In this document: positions 23,690 through 32,113 of the stretch, piece by piece
How the letters are laid out: every line of letters starts with the position of its first letter
How positions within the stretch are numbered: the stretch's first letter is position 1
From: Symsagittifera roscoffensis
Taxonomy: Eukaryota > Xenacoelomorpha > Acoela > Convolutidae
Length of the DNA: 60,000 nt
Assembly (NCBI RefSeq): GCF_963678635.1
Contig: NC_087062.1
Location: 14,621,789 to 14,681,788, forward strand
Reading direction: 5' to 3'
Made by a program: the position numbers and the translations under genes
Notes under the pieces: model-generated
Told to the model about the DNA's origin: nothing
Database searches by the model: none
What the model saw: the letters and a program-made list of their open reading frames with translations, nothing else

Positions 23690-24602
23690 TAGACGTTTTT
23701 ATGGCGCTCCTGGGTGGGCCTGTTAAAGGCATGAAACCATCATGATCAGCAAGCGTTTCCGCGACGTACCCTCCGCTCCGGGCGTAAGCCCGAGTTAGAG
23801 GCCTTAATGACCGTTGTTGTACTAGGGGGAAGGTGCGTACCCTCCGTCTAGTGCAATTTAGCTTTTTAACTTAGTTAACACCGAAAATTCCGGGGGCCGG
23901 AGGGTTAGGTGGGAAATCTAGAGCTCGCTTGTCCTGAGGTCCCAGGACCAAAAACAATTAAAGAGAAAGCGTAAAACCAAACAAAAATAGTGTATAACCA
24001 AGAAAAAGCCAAAAAAAAATTTAATTGAAAACAAAAAAGTACAAAAAACAGTAAAAAAAAAAAAAAATCCAAAAAAGACCAAAAACAGTAAAAAACATAA
24101 AGTGACAGTTTATATGTTATTTCCGGACGAGATGTGATCTGACCTTCCTATTTGTTGTTGTTTCAGATTGATTTATATCGTTTCTGATAGAAAGATTGTG
24201 TGTTTTGGTGAAGGGTTGGATACGCTCCCTCGAGTGTAATTTGAGTGTTTAAGCACGTTAATGGTGATTTTGCCGGTGACCGGAGGGTAGAGTGGCAAGC
24301 TGATCAACGTGTTCCACACTCAACAGGGACATCAAGGACAACATCCACAACGACTGTTGGGTATCGTTGGAGCAATTTTAGTATCGTTCGGGTACTATTT
24401 CATAAAAACTTAAGTGGTGGGGGGCACGATTGGCGCGGTCCGATTGTACCCTCCATCGATTACAAATTTCCGAGTTAAGGGTCTTAGTTCGGATATTTTG
24501 GTGCAAAGGAGGGTATAGTACTATTCATTAACGACTATTAATAGATTATTATCCTTATTATATATTACTTATCTCCTGTTTAGACCCAAAAAAACACCCA
24601 TT

Positions 24603-24633
24603 TTTGGTCGAAAATTACCAATTTTCGACCAAA
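24603..24633 (+). other. Perfect 14-bp hairpin in leader
   Basis: Arm 24603-24616 (TTTGGTCGAAAATT) is the exact reverse complement of 24620-24633, with the 3-nt loop ACC. A related 'tcgaaaatttttcgaccaaaatttt' sequence recurs at 24767-24791 and forms a shorter hairpin. Confidence 0.75.
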
Positions 24634-24924
24634 CCGTAGACCCCCAAATTTTCGGATATCCGAGCTTTTCCGATAGGCAAAAAGCTTTTATATAGAGAGT
24701 AGCTACGTAGTTCGATCCCCTTCACTAAGGAAACCGCGTGAGCAAAGACTCAGTAGAAGTTAGGAAATCGAAAATTTTTCGACCAAAATTTTGATAATTT
24801 TCTGTATTTTGTCAATCTGTTTTGGGGATCGAGTTTTTGAGTTTTTAGAGTTAGAGCAATAAAATTTTTTGCGTTAGGAGCGTGCTAGCATAACGTGCTC
24901 GGTTACTAGAGAAATTTTTGGGTA

Positions 24925-24994
24925 ACCCTCCGAGTAGCTCCGTGGATAGAGCTAACGACTTAAGGTTTGGAAAAGGAAGGAATCGGAGGGTCCA
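24925..24994 (+). other. tRNA-like fold in leader
   Basis: A 9-bp stem ACCCTCCGA (24925-24933) with TCGGAGGGT (24983-24991) is followed directly by CCA. Inside, TAGCTC (24935-24940) pairs with GAGCTA (24949-24954) around an 8-nt loop containing GG, which closely matches a tRNA D arm and A box. The overall length is 70 nt. The anticodon and T arms (24955-24982) are not convincing and no B box is seen, so this is a tRNA mimic or decayed tRNA-derived sequence rather than a normal tRNA gene. Confidence 0.4.
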
Positions 24995-26065
24995 AATTTG
25001 ATAGTTTTTGGCCAAATTTTTGTTTCTAAACCAATTTTGGTCCGGTTTTTTGCATTATTCCAGTGCCGTACAGGGCTACTACGCTCATTTCAAGTATTTT
25101 TAGGCACTTTCGACCGGAATTGCGAAAAAAGTCTTTCAGATCCTATACAGGTGGTGAAAAAGGCCATTTTGACGAACGCGTTTTTGGCGATTTCTCAAAG
25201 ACTAGTTATCCGATTGGGATAATTTTGGTACCATAAGTCGACGTTTTTGACCACATTTCCGAATCGCAACCGTTTTTGGGTTGATTATTTCGGAAAAGAA
25301 AAATTTTTTAGAATTTGTTGGTTCGGAGGGTCCAAGTAACGGGCAACCCTCCGAGCGGCAGAAAATTTTATCAAAACATCTTTTTATTCAACTGGGAAGG
25401 TTGACCGTGTCAGCCAACCTAGTTTTAAGTCAGGTAGACCGCTTTCAGAGGCTTTACTGCGGTGATTTAACCCTTTTTCTTGATTTTGGGGGAACCCTCC
25501 GAAGTGACCCTCCGGAGTCAGCTAAACCCTTTAGCAACCCTCCTTAGTGGAAAATTTCCACGAGATCACCCTAAGAAGTTGAAACAGCTACCCCTAGAAC
25601 CCTTAGCTTATTTTGACGCTTTTTGAAGCTAGTAGGAGAACCTTCCAAGTGAGATCGGAAAATTTGAAAATTTTGGAGGTACCCTCCGAAGTGACCCTCC
25701 GGAGCGTATTAAGCATCTTATTGACCCTCGTTAGTAAATTTAGGGGGACCCTCCGAAGTAACTTGGGTGATTAAGATACCCTCCTAAGTAACTTGAGTGA
25801 TTGAGGTACCCTCCGAGGTAACCCTCCGGAGTGTCTTAAACCTTCTAGCGACCCTCCTTGTAAGAGACTTGAGTAAACCTTCTGTGGCCATTTGGGAAAC
25901 GGAAAATATCCATTTAATTAGGATCATATTAGGATATTAGGCGTGCTTATCGGGGTCATAAGAACCCATTCTGACCCGGAAATTCGTGATCAACTTTGGA
26001 TTCTATATTGGGTGTATTAGAAGTACCCGAACAAGATTTGTTTTTGATTGTGATTTTGGTTGAGT

Positions 26066-26440
26066 GGTTGCCTTGAGCTACTTAATAGGAAAGTTCGGGC
26101 AATCCGGGAACAAACAAAGGAAGACCTCGGTGGGTGTATTAAGCAAATACACACCCACTTGAGAAGAAGAATTGTTCCCTACTCTCGTGCACTTGGAGCA
26201 GTCCGAGTGTGGGAGAGCTTTTTCATAGATTTGACGAATTTTCGACCAAGAGGTTGCCTTGAGCTACTTAGTAGGACAGCTCGGGCAATCGCAGGACACC
26301 CAAAAGAAGACCTCGGTGGGTGTATTAGGCAAATACACACCCACTTGAGAAGACTGTGTCCTGGGCTTCGTTCTTTCGGATCGTTCCGATTGGGGGAAGT
26401 CTTTTTCTTTAAGACTAAGTTTTATTTATCTATTTCTGAA
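26066..26440 (+). other. Duplicated nested hairpin with compensatory changes
   Basis: A ~186-bp unit occurs twice (26066 and 26252). In copy 1 the outer stem GGGAACAA (26106-26113)/TTGTTCCC (26172-26179) encloses GTGGGTGT (26130-26137)/ACACCCAC (26151-26158). In copy 2 the outer stem is CAGGACAC (26292-26299)/GTGTCCTG (26356-26363) around the same inner stem (26316-26323/26337-26344). Four of eight outer base pairs differ between copies, and pairing is perfect in both. This is direct evidence that the RNA fold is under selection. It lies about 470-770 nt before the gag start, where a packaging, dimerisation or translation element would fit. Confidence 0.8.
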
Positions 26441-26830
26441 TCATCACTGCTTTTTATCGAAGATTGTTTAATTTTAATAAAGCAGTGACTTGATAAATTG
26501 TGTGGCGATAAATTGATACTGACAAAAGGTCGCTGTCACCTGTAGGATATTCTTATCTGATTATCGATTGTGTTTTGTGTGTCGATTATATCTTGTGGAA
26601 ACTTAGTCATACTGTTATATTATACAACCGGGTTGAGTTAGCATTATATCAATACTGGGTAGACCCTGTGTGTAACTTTAGCTGAGTCACTAATTTAGTC
26701 GTGAGAGATCTAAGAGACATTTAGATACTGACGGAATCGAGTAGGCAGCGTTAAGTGATTCAACTAAAACTTGTTTGTGGTGCGTTTGCGTTGCCATCAA
26801 ATTACGAATATTTTCATTTTGTACAAAACT

Positions 26831-29800
26831 ATGCAGCGCAGGGACTCGTTAGGATCGACTACTAAAATTCCCAGGCTAAGCAAGGGAAGCACGCGGAAAT
26901 TTAGAACTAGGCGTAGCCAAACCTCGTTTAGCAGCGCTTCCGACGCGTTTGCTGAAGACGAATCGACTAAAGGTCAACCTGATCTTTCAGTGATCGAAAT
27001 GAAACTAAGGAGCGAGAAAAACCTTGATGGCAATCAAGGGCGGAGCGCCGAGGCCGAGCCTGCGAGCGAAACGCCGGTGGATCCCTTTGACGAAGGGGAG
27101 CGAACGCTCATTCGACCCGACTTTGAGCCAGACGAGGTCCTCGAACGAGAGGAAGTCGAGAGGACAGAGGAGACCTCGGAGCGTTCCGAGGTCGAACCTC
27201 GGGAGGAAGTGTTGTACAGGGGAATGTCCAAATCAGAGACTAAGAGCTATAAATGGAGGAAGGAACCTTCACATCTGACAAGTGCACACTCATCCTTGGC
27301 CAAACAGAGTAACAACGCGATGATGTCGAGTATGAGTCCGAGTGAAGAGCAGACGTTCTCGAAGGCCAAGAAGAGTTGGAAGTCCTTGTACGACGAACGC
27401 ATGGCATCACTACCAACTGTAGGTTTGACTTCCAGTGATGACTACCCGGAGATAACCCATCCGGATGTGAACTTCACACCGTGCCCAAGGAACGACATGA
27501 GCAGGGAGGCGTCTTCTGCCTCGCCGACCAGGCCTATGTCAGATGGGATAACGATGGGAGCATCATCAACGTTTGACAGACTGATGACGTCTATGCACAA
27601 GCAAAAGGGCGGTGCGTCATCAAGTACTAGGCTACAGCCACAGTTGACCTCGTCTTCTCTGGGGCTAACCCCGCCATTGGGGGCAGCTGGTGACATAAGT
27701 GATATGTTCGCTGGTGTGATGAATGGCCTGGATGAATTGAGGCGAGACATGACTAAGAGGATAGATCAAGTTGACGAGAGAGCTCACCATGGTCGAGAGA
27801 ATTTGAAAGATGAGCTAACGCACGTGAGGTCGCAGGCGAGGTTCGATCAGGCTCAATTGATTCGTGACACCGATCAATGCCTGGCCGAGAGCCTGGCACA
27901 GGCAAACAAAGAGTCAGAGGAAAGAGAGGCTAGGATGACAAGAGAGATCGAGCGATTGTTGAATGATCATGATAATACCTACGCCCAAACGATGACTGGC
28001 CTGGAAAGGAGGTTGGACGCCAAATCTGACTTGATGATGCGGAAGCTTGACGCGATCCTGAATGGGAATAGTTGGCAGGAGCATTCCAACTCAAGGGAGC
28101 GCTCACGCCATGCGAATGTTGGAGATGGTACGGGCAACAGTGCCAGAGCCCAGCAAAGCTCGAGAACGAACTACGAACATAGAAACAAGGAGCGGCCAAG
28201 GGCAGCCCCGCAGAGGCCTGGCTGGACAAATCCAGTCCCACCGGAGGCAGATGCCACCCCGGAGACAAGATTGCCAACCGTGCCACAAGTCAGTTCAGTA
28301 CCAGATCTGACTACAGTCTCACAAGACACAACGATGTATGCCTCGATGTTTGAGCCTCTGAACAGATCTCTTGAAACATTCATCACCAAGCTCTCGAAGT
28401 CAACCGAGAGAGGAGAGAGGTCAAGAAGAACACTGAAAAAGCCGAAGTCATATAAAGACGAGTCAGACGGCTGCATTGATACTTGGATAGAGGTGATGAA
28501 GTTACACTTTGAGGAAGAGAATCTCTCCAAGAAACAAGAGTGCAGCGCGCTGACGAGCAACCTGGAGGGTACTGCATTAAATTGTGTAATGGCGAAAAGA
28601 GCCAATGAGAGAGACAGCGCTCGCAAGATATTCGACATCCTGCTGAATCGTTTCGGCTCTGGAGTACAAGGGCACCAGGCCATGGTGAAGTTCGAGAAGA
28701 GGCGTCAGAGAGATGAAGAATCAATAGATAAATTCTTGGACGACCTTGAATTGCTCAGGAGGAGAAGCAATCCGGATGAGAGAATATCCGAGCGAAACTT
28801 GGCGATTGCTTCGAAGTTTATGGATGGAGTAAGGAGTGAGGAGCTGAAGACGATGTTGGCCACTCACTTCACCCTGTCGCTTGACCAGGTACCCACGCCC
28901 GACGACTTGCGTATGAAGTCACGCGAGTATTTACTCATAAAACCGAGGGCGCAAAACCGTTACAGCAATTATGGCAACTATAGCGGGACAAACACTGGTG
29001 CGAATTCCAGTTGGTACAAACCTCGCGATGACATGGACAAGAGGAGGTCGTGCGCGAATTGTGGTTCGATGGACCATCACGTTTCTGCGTGTTCTGCATA
29101 CAAACAGAACATGAAGGTCATAGGCCACTTTCTTGAGGACGCCGACGCGACCGACGAGGATCATGAGGAGTACGTCAGGGGGCTCATCATGAAATATGGT
29201 CCGAGGTGTTTCTTCTGTAATTTGGAGGGACACTTCAAGTCGGATTGTACTCAATTTTGGGACGCAGTAGCGGACGCGAAACATCCCCGCCACGAAGAGG
29301 CGCTTTCGGGTGTCAAGGCCAGTCGAGCACGTCTGATAAACGAGGCTGAATCTCGGAGAAAGGAAACGACACCGAGCACTTTCACGACTAAAAAGGTTAA
29401 GACATGGCCTGACGAGGGGGTAGCCCCGAACCTCGAAACAGAGTCGTCTAGCCCACTCAAGGTGGATTACGGCCTGGCGGCAAGGACAGCTCTGCAGAAT
29501 GTCAAACAAGACCTAGCCACGAAAGAAGTGGAGCAATGGGTAAGGTCGGAGCTGGAGAGCACAGATCTTCGGGAAAGTCTTAATCTCCTGAGTAAAGCGA
29601 CAAAAGTAGAAGACAAAGAGGAGCCCAAGAGACAGGGACTAAAACTGAACGTTATATCTGGCAAGACTTTCGGCATGACGAAGGCAGGGACCAAAATAAT
29701 GTCTATCATCTCATTTGCAGGGCACCAGGTGGTCAAGAACCTGAGCGAGCCATCCGAGATTATACTGGTCCACCTGGACATCTATGCCGACTACCTGAAG

Positions 29801-32113
29801 GAGAAGGATCCCAAACTGGACTCCAGGGCAGTGCGAGCGCTGCTCACAACGGGAGGTCCGAGGCTGATGAAAGTGGACGGACATTATATCGATGTCCATG
29901 GCCCTTACCCGATTCTGATGAACGTGGATGGCATCAGTATCTACACGAAAGCTCACATAACTGATGCGAACGATCAGGTTGGCCGGATATACATTGGTCA
30001 AGAGGAGCTGAAGGTCAGACGAATCGGACACAACGCGATGCTCGAACAAGATGCTGTGCATATTGGTTGCGAGGCAGATCTGGCCGCACACGTTCTGGAC
30101 GTGCAAGGCAGACAACTTTCAGTAAAGGGACTGCTAGACACGGGAGCAGTAGTTAGTGTCATGCCAGTCAATACTTGGACCGACATGGGTTTTGATAGGT
30201 CGGATCTCATACCGACAAAAATCAGGTTGGCAGCTGCCAATCAGGGAGCGATCTATGTCGCCGGACGAACTCCGATCATCTCACTGCAGCTCGGAGGGAG
30301 ACATCTTTGGATGAGCTTCCTAGTAGTAGAGAATTTGGATGAATCCGACCAGTTCATCCTAGGAAGGGATTTCGTTCGCAACTTTGACGTCACGATCGAT
30401 CTCAATGACGGATTGATTAGGATTAAGGATCCTGAAAGAAAGTATGAGAAAAGACCCCTTAATAAGATCTTAATTAATCAGGCCAAGGTGCCGATTTTTC
30501 TGGATCGAAAAGTTAGATTAAAACCGAACCAAGCCGTAATAGCAACGTTTAGGATGAGGAACTTGAATGAACTCAGCAATGACAGACAGGTGTGTCTGGT
30601 ACCAAATCCAAACAGTAAAAGCTCGGCTATTTTAGGAAGAAGCTTCTCACTCACTCAGAGCGGACTATGTGTGAGTGTGTTATTGAACACAGAAGCAACA
30701 ACAGCGACAATACAGAGGGGAAAGAAACTTGGCTACGCTTTACCTCTGAACACAGACTTTCTGAGTGTGGAGAACTTGAAGAAGTTTGACGTAACTAAAT
30801 GTCCATTACATGCGAACCAAGAATGTATAATGAAAAGAGTAATTGAATTGAAATCTTCTAGGAAATTGTTTTCAATGAAGTCGGAAACAGATGATGGGCT
30901 GTCTAGTTGTTCCAACTTTCCTGAGAGGCCGACGGAAGCAGAGTTAGCAGCGAATAGGCCTGTCCTACCTGAAATAGAACATCTGAAGGGTAAAATATCT
31001 GACAAGGAACTAGATTCGCTCAGGGCGGTGCTAGATTGGAACGCAGACGTTTTTTCAAAGCATAAGGCCGATATAGGTTGTTGCAATTTTGTAGAGCACG
31101 AGATTGAGATAGAAGAGGGCTCGGTACCTCATAGGGAAGGGGCGAGAAGAATGACCCCAAATAAGTCAGAAGCGTGTAGGAAGGAAATTGAAATGTTAAT
31201 GGAGTACGACATGATTGAGCCGTCGAAGTCCCCATGGGCTTGTGGCGTGGTCATGGCGAAAAAGAAAGGGGGGCAACTCAGGTTTTGTTGTGATTTCCGT
31301 TATCTGAACGCAGTGACTATAAAAGACGCATACCCCATTCCCCGCATCGATGAGAGCCTATCCAAGCTGGGAGACGCTAAGTTCTTCACGACGTTGGATT
31401 TGGGCTCAGCATTCTGGCAAGTGCCACTCAGAAAGCAAGATCGAGAGAAAACAGGTTTCGCGTGTGAGCTGGGACTGTTCCAGTGGAAGAGGATGCCATT
31501 CGGATTGTGCAACGCGACGGCCACATTCCAGCGACTGATGGCCCAGGCACTCACGAGCGTCACTAAGAAATACGGGAATCTCATTATGTGTTATGTCGAT
31601 GATGTCGTGATTGCAACACCAACCTTAGAAGACCACATAGAAAGGTTGGAGGAGGTGTTTTCTTGCATGAAGCAGGCGGGTCTGAAATGCAAACCCTCTA
31701 AGTGTGAAATCCTCAGGGATTCCATAAAGTATCTGGGCCGCCTGGTTGACAAACATGGAGTGAGACCAGATCCCGAAGCGGTTGAAGCAGTGCTGACCTG
31801 GAAGGCACCTAAAACAGATACACAGCTGATGAGTTTTCTGGGATTCGCAAATTATTATCGAGAGTTCATCAAGGGGTATGCTGACAAGATATACCCCATG
31901 CAGAGGCTGATGAGAAACAAGGGCAAAAAGTTCACCTGGACTGATGAGGCACAAGTTTCATTTGAAAGCGTGAACTTTGCGAGGCACCGGTCCTCGGCAT
32001 GCCAACAGAGAAGGGAATGTTCGTGCTGGACACGGATGCATCAGTGGTTGCGATATCGGGCATACTTCACCAGGAGCAGGAGTGGAACGGGAGAACGGTT
32101 CTTCGTCCGATAG
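26831..32113 (+). CDS. gag-pol: Gag-protease-reverse transcriptase polyprotein (first pol frame)
   Basis: I start it at ATG 26831 (MQRRDSLGS); the frame is open upstream to about 26771 but only through a TTG. About 1760 aa. Domains in order: basic/acidic N-terminus; coiled coil (about 290-410); retrotransposon gag/capsid region (about 540-690); two CX2CX4HX4C zinc knuckles (about 740 and 791); aspartic protease with L-L-D-T-G (about 1103) and I-L-G-R-D; RT with 'FTTLDLGSAFWQVPL', 'MPFGLCNATATFQRLM' and the catalytic box CYVDDVVIA (about 1588), plus 'YLGRLVDKHGVRPDPE'. The frame ends shortly after RT, where the RNase H region continues in another frame (from about 31960). Key catalytic residues are present. 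Translation would give virus-like particle protein and the replication enzymes. Confidence 0.9.
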   Translation: MQRRDSLGSTTKIPRLSKGSTRKFRTRRSQTSFSSASDAFAEDESTKGQPDLSVIEMKLRSEKNLDGNQGRSAEAEPASETPVDPFDEGERTLIRPDFEPDEVLEREEVERTEETSERSEVEPREEVLYRGMSKSETKSYKWRKEPSHLTSAHSSLAKQSNNAMMSSMSPSEEQTFSKAKKSWKSLYDERMASLPTVGLTSSDDYPEITHPDVNFTPCPRNDMSREASSASPTRPMSDGITMGASSTFDRLMTSMHKQKGGASSSTRLQPQLTSSSLGLTPPLGAAGDISDMFAGVMNGLDELRRDMTKRIDQVDERAHHGRENLKDELTHVRSQARFDQAQLIRDTDQCLAESLAQANKESEEREARMTREIERLLNDHDNTYAQTMTGLERRLDAKSDLMMRKLDAILNGNSWQEHSNSRERSRHANVGDGTGNSARAQQSSRTNYEHRNKERPRAAPQRPGWTNPVPPEADATPETRLPTVPQVSSVPDLTTVSQDTTMYASMFEPLNRSLETFITKLSKSTERGERSRRTLKKPKSYKDESDGCIDTWIEVMKLHFEEENLSKKQECSALTSNLEGTALNCVMAKRANERDSARKIFDILLNRFGSGVQGHQAMVKFEKRRQRDEESIDKFLDDLELLRRRSNPDERISERNLAIASKFMDGVRSEELKTMLATHFTLSLDQVPTPDDLRMKSREYLLIKPRAQNRYSNYGNYSGTNTGANSSWYKPRDDMDKRRSCANCGSMDHHVSACSAYKQNMKVIGHFLEDADATDEDHEEYVRGLIMKYGPRCFFCNLEGHFKSDCTQFWDAVADAKHPRHEEALSGVKASRARLINEAESRRKETTPSTFTTKKVKTWPDEGVAPNLETESSSPLKVDYGLAARTALQNVKQDLATKEVEQWVRSELESTDLRESLNLLSKATKVEDKEEPKRQGLKLNVISGKTFGMTKAGTKIMSIISFAGHQVVKNLSEPSEIILVHLDIYADYLKEKDPKLDSRAVRALLTTGGPRLMKVDGHYIDVHGPYPILMNVDGISIYTKAHITDANDQVGRIYIGQEELKVRRIGHNAMLEQDAVHIGCEADLAAHVLDVQGRQLSVKGLLDTGAVVSVMPVNTWTDMGFDRSDLIPTKIRLAAANQGAIYVAGRTPIISLQLGGRHLWMSFLVVENLDESDQFILGRDFVRNFDVTIDLNDGLIRIKDPERKYEKRPLNKILINQAKVPIFLDRKVRLKPNQAVIATFRMRNLNELSNDRQVCLVPNPNSKSSAILGRSFSLTQSGLCVSVLLNTEATTATIQRGKKLGYALPLNTDFLSVENLKKFDVTKCPLHANQECIMKRVIELKSSRKLFSMKSETDDGLSSCSNFPERPTEAELAANRPVLPEIEHLKGKISDKELDSLRAVLDWNADVFSKHKADIGCCNFVEHEIEIEEGSVPHREGARRMTPNKSEACRKEIEMLMEYDMIEPSKSPWACGVVMAKKKGGQLRFCCDFRYLNAVTIKDAYPIPRIDESLSKLGDAKFFTTLDLGSAFWQVPLRKQDREKTGFACELGLFQWKRMPFGLCNATATFQRLMAQALTSVTKKYGNLIMCYVDDVVIATPTLEDHIERLEEVFSCMKQAGLKCKPSKCEILRDSIKYLGRLVDKHGVRPDPEAVEAVLTWKAPKTDTQLMSFLGFANYYREFIKGYADKIYPMQRLMRNKGKKFTWTDEAQVSFESVNFARHRSSACQQRRECSCWTRMHQWLRYRAYFTRSRSGTGERFFVR

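Larger units (their letters stand above)
23768..25866. repeat. Dispersed ACCCTCCG / CGGAGGGT motif array
   Basis: Forward ACCCTCCG occurs near 23768, 23836, 24925, 25352, 25494, 25506, 25681, 25693, 25748, 25808 and 25820. The reverse complement occurs near 23902, 24281, 24985 and 25325, and near-misses (ACCCTCCT, ACCCTCCA) add more. 25748-25860 is locally tandem, with 'accctccgaagtaactt.g.tgatt' repeated. One reverse copy also lies in each LTR (near 22896 and 46374). Confidence 0.8.
23690..26830 (+). other. Long structured 5' leader of the LTR element
   Basis: About 3.1 kb between LTR and gag with no credible coding region. It contains an A-rich stretch (23950-24105), many copies of ACCCTCCG and its complement, a perfect 14-bp hairpin, a tRNA-like fold and a duplicated nested hairpin just before gag (separate entries). 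It is likely to hold priming, packaging and translation-control signals. Retroelement leaders are usually a few hundred bases, so the length is unusual. Confidence 0.7.

Noticed and set aside
23702-23725. TGGCGCTCC... 12 bp after the 5' LTR as a tRNA primer-binding site
   Set aside because: It begins with TGG as a primer-binding site should, but the bases that should complement the conserved T loop of a tRNA do not match, and the distance from the LTR is long. Too weak to annotate.
24925-24994. A functional nuclear tRNA gene
   Set aside because: No convincing anticodon or T arm and no B box; listed only as a tRNA-like fold.
25325-25860. The regularly spaced ACCCTCCG repeats as a CRISPR-like array
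   Set aside because: Repeat core is only 8 bp, spacing is irregular, both orientations occur, and the context is an animal retroelement.
26771-26830. Gag starting at 26771
   Set aside because: That position is TTG, not ATG. The first ATG in frame is 26831, so the shorter start was used.
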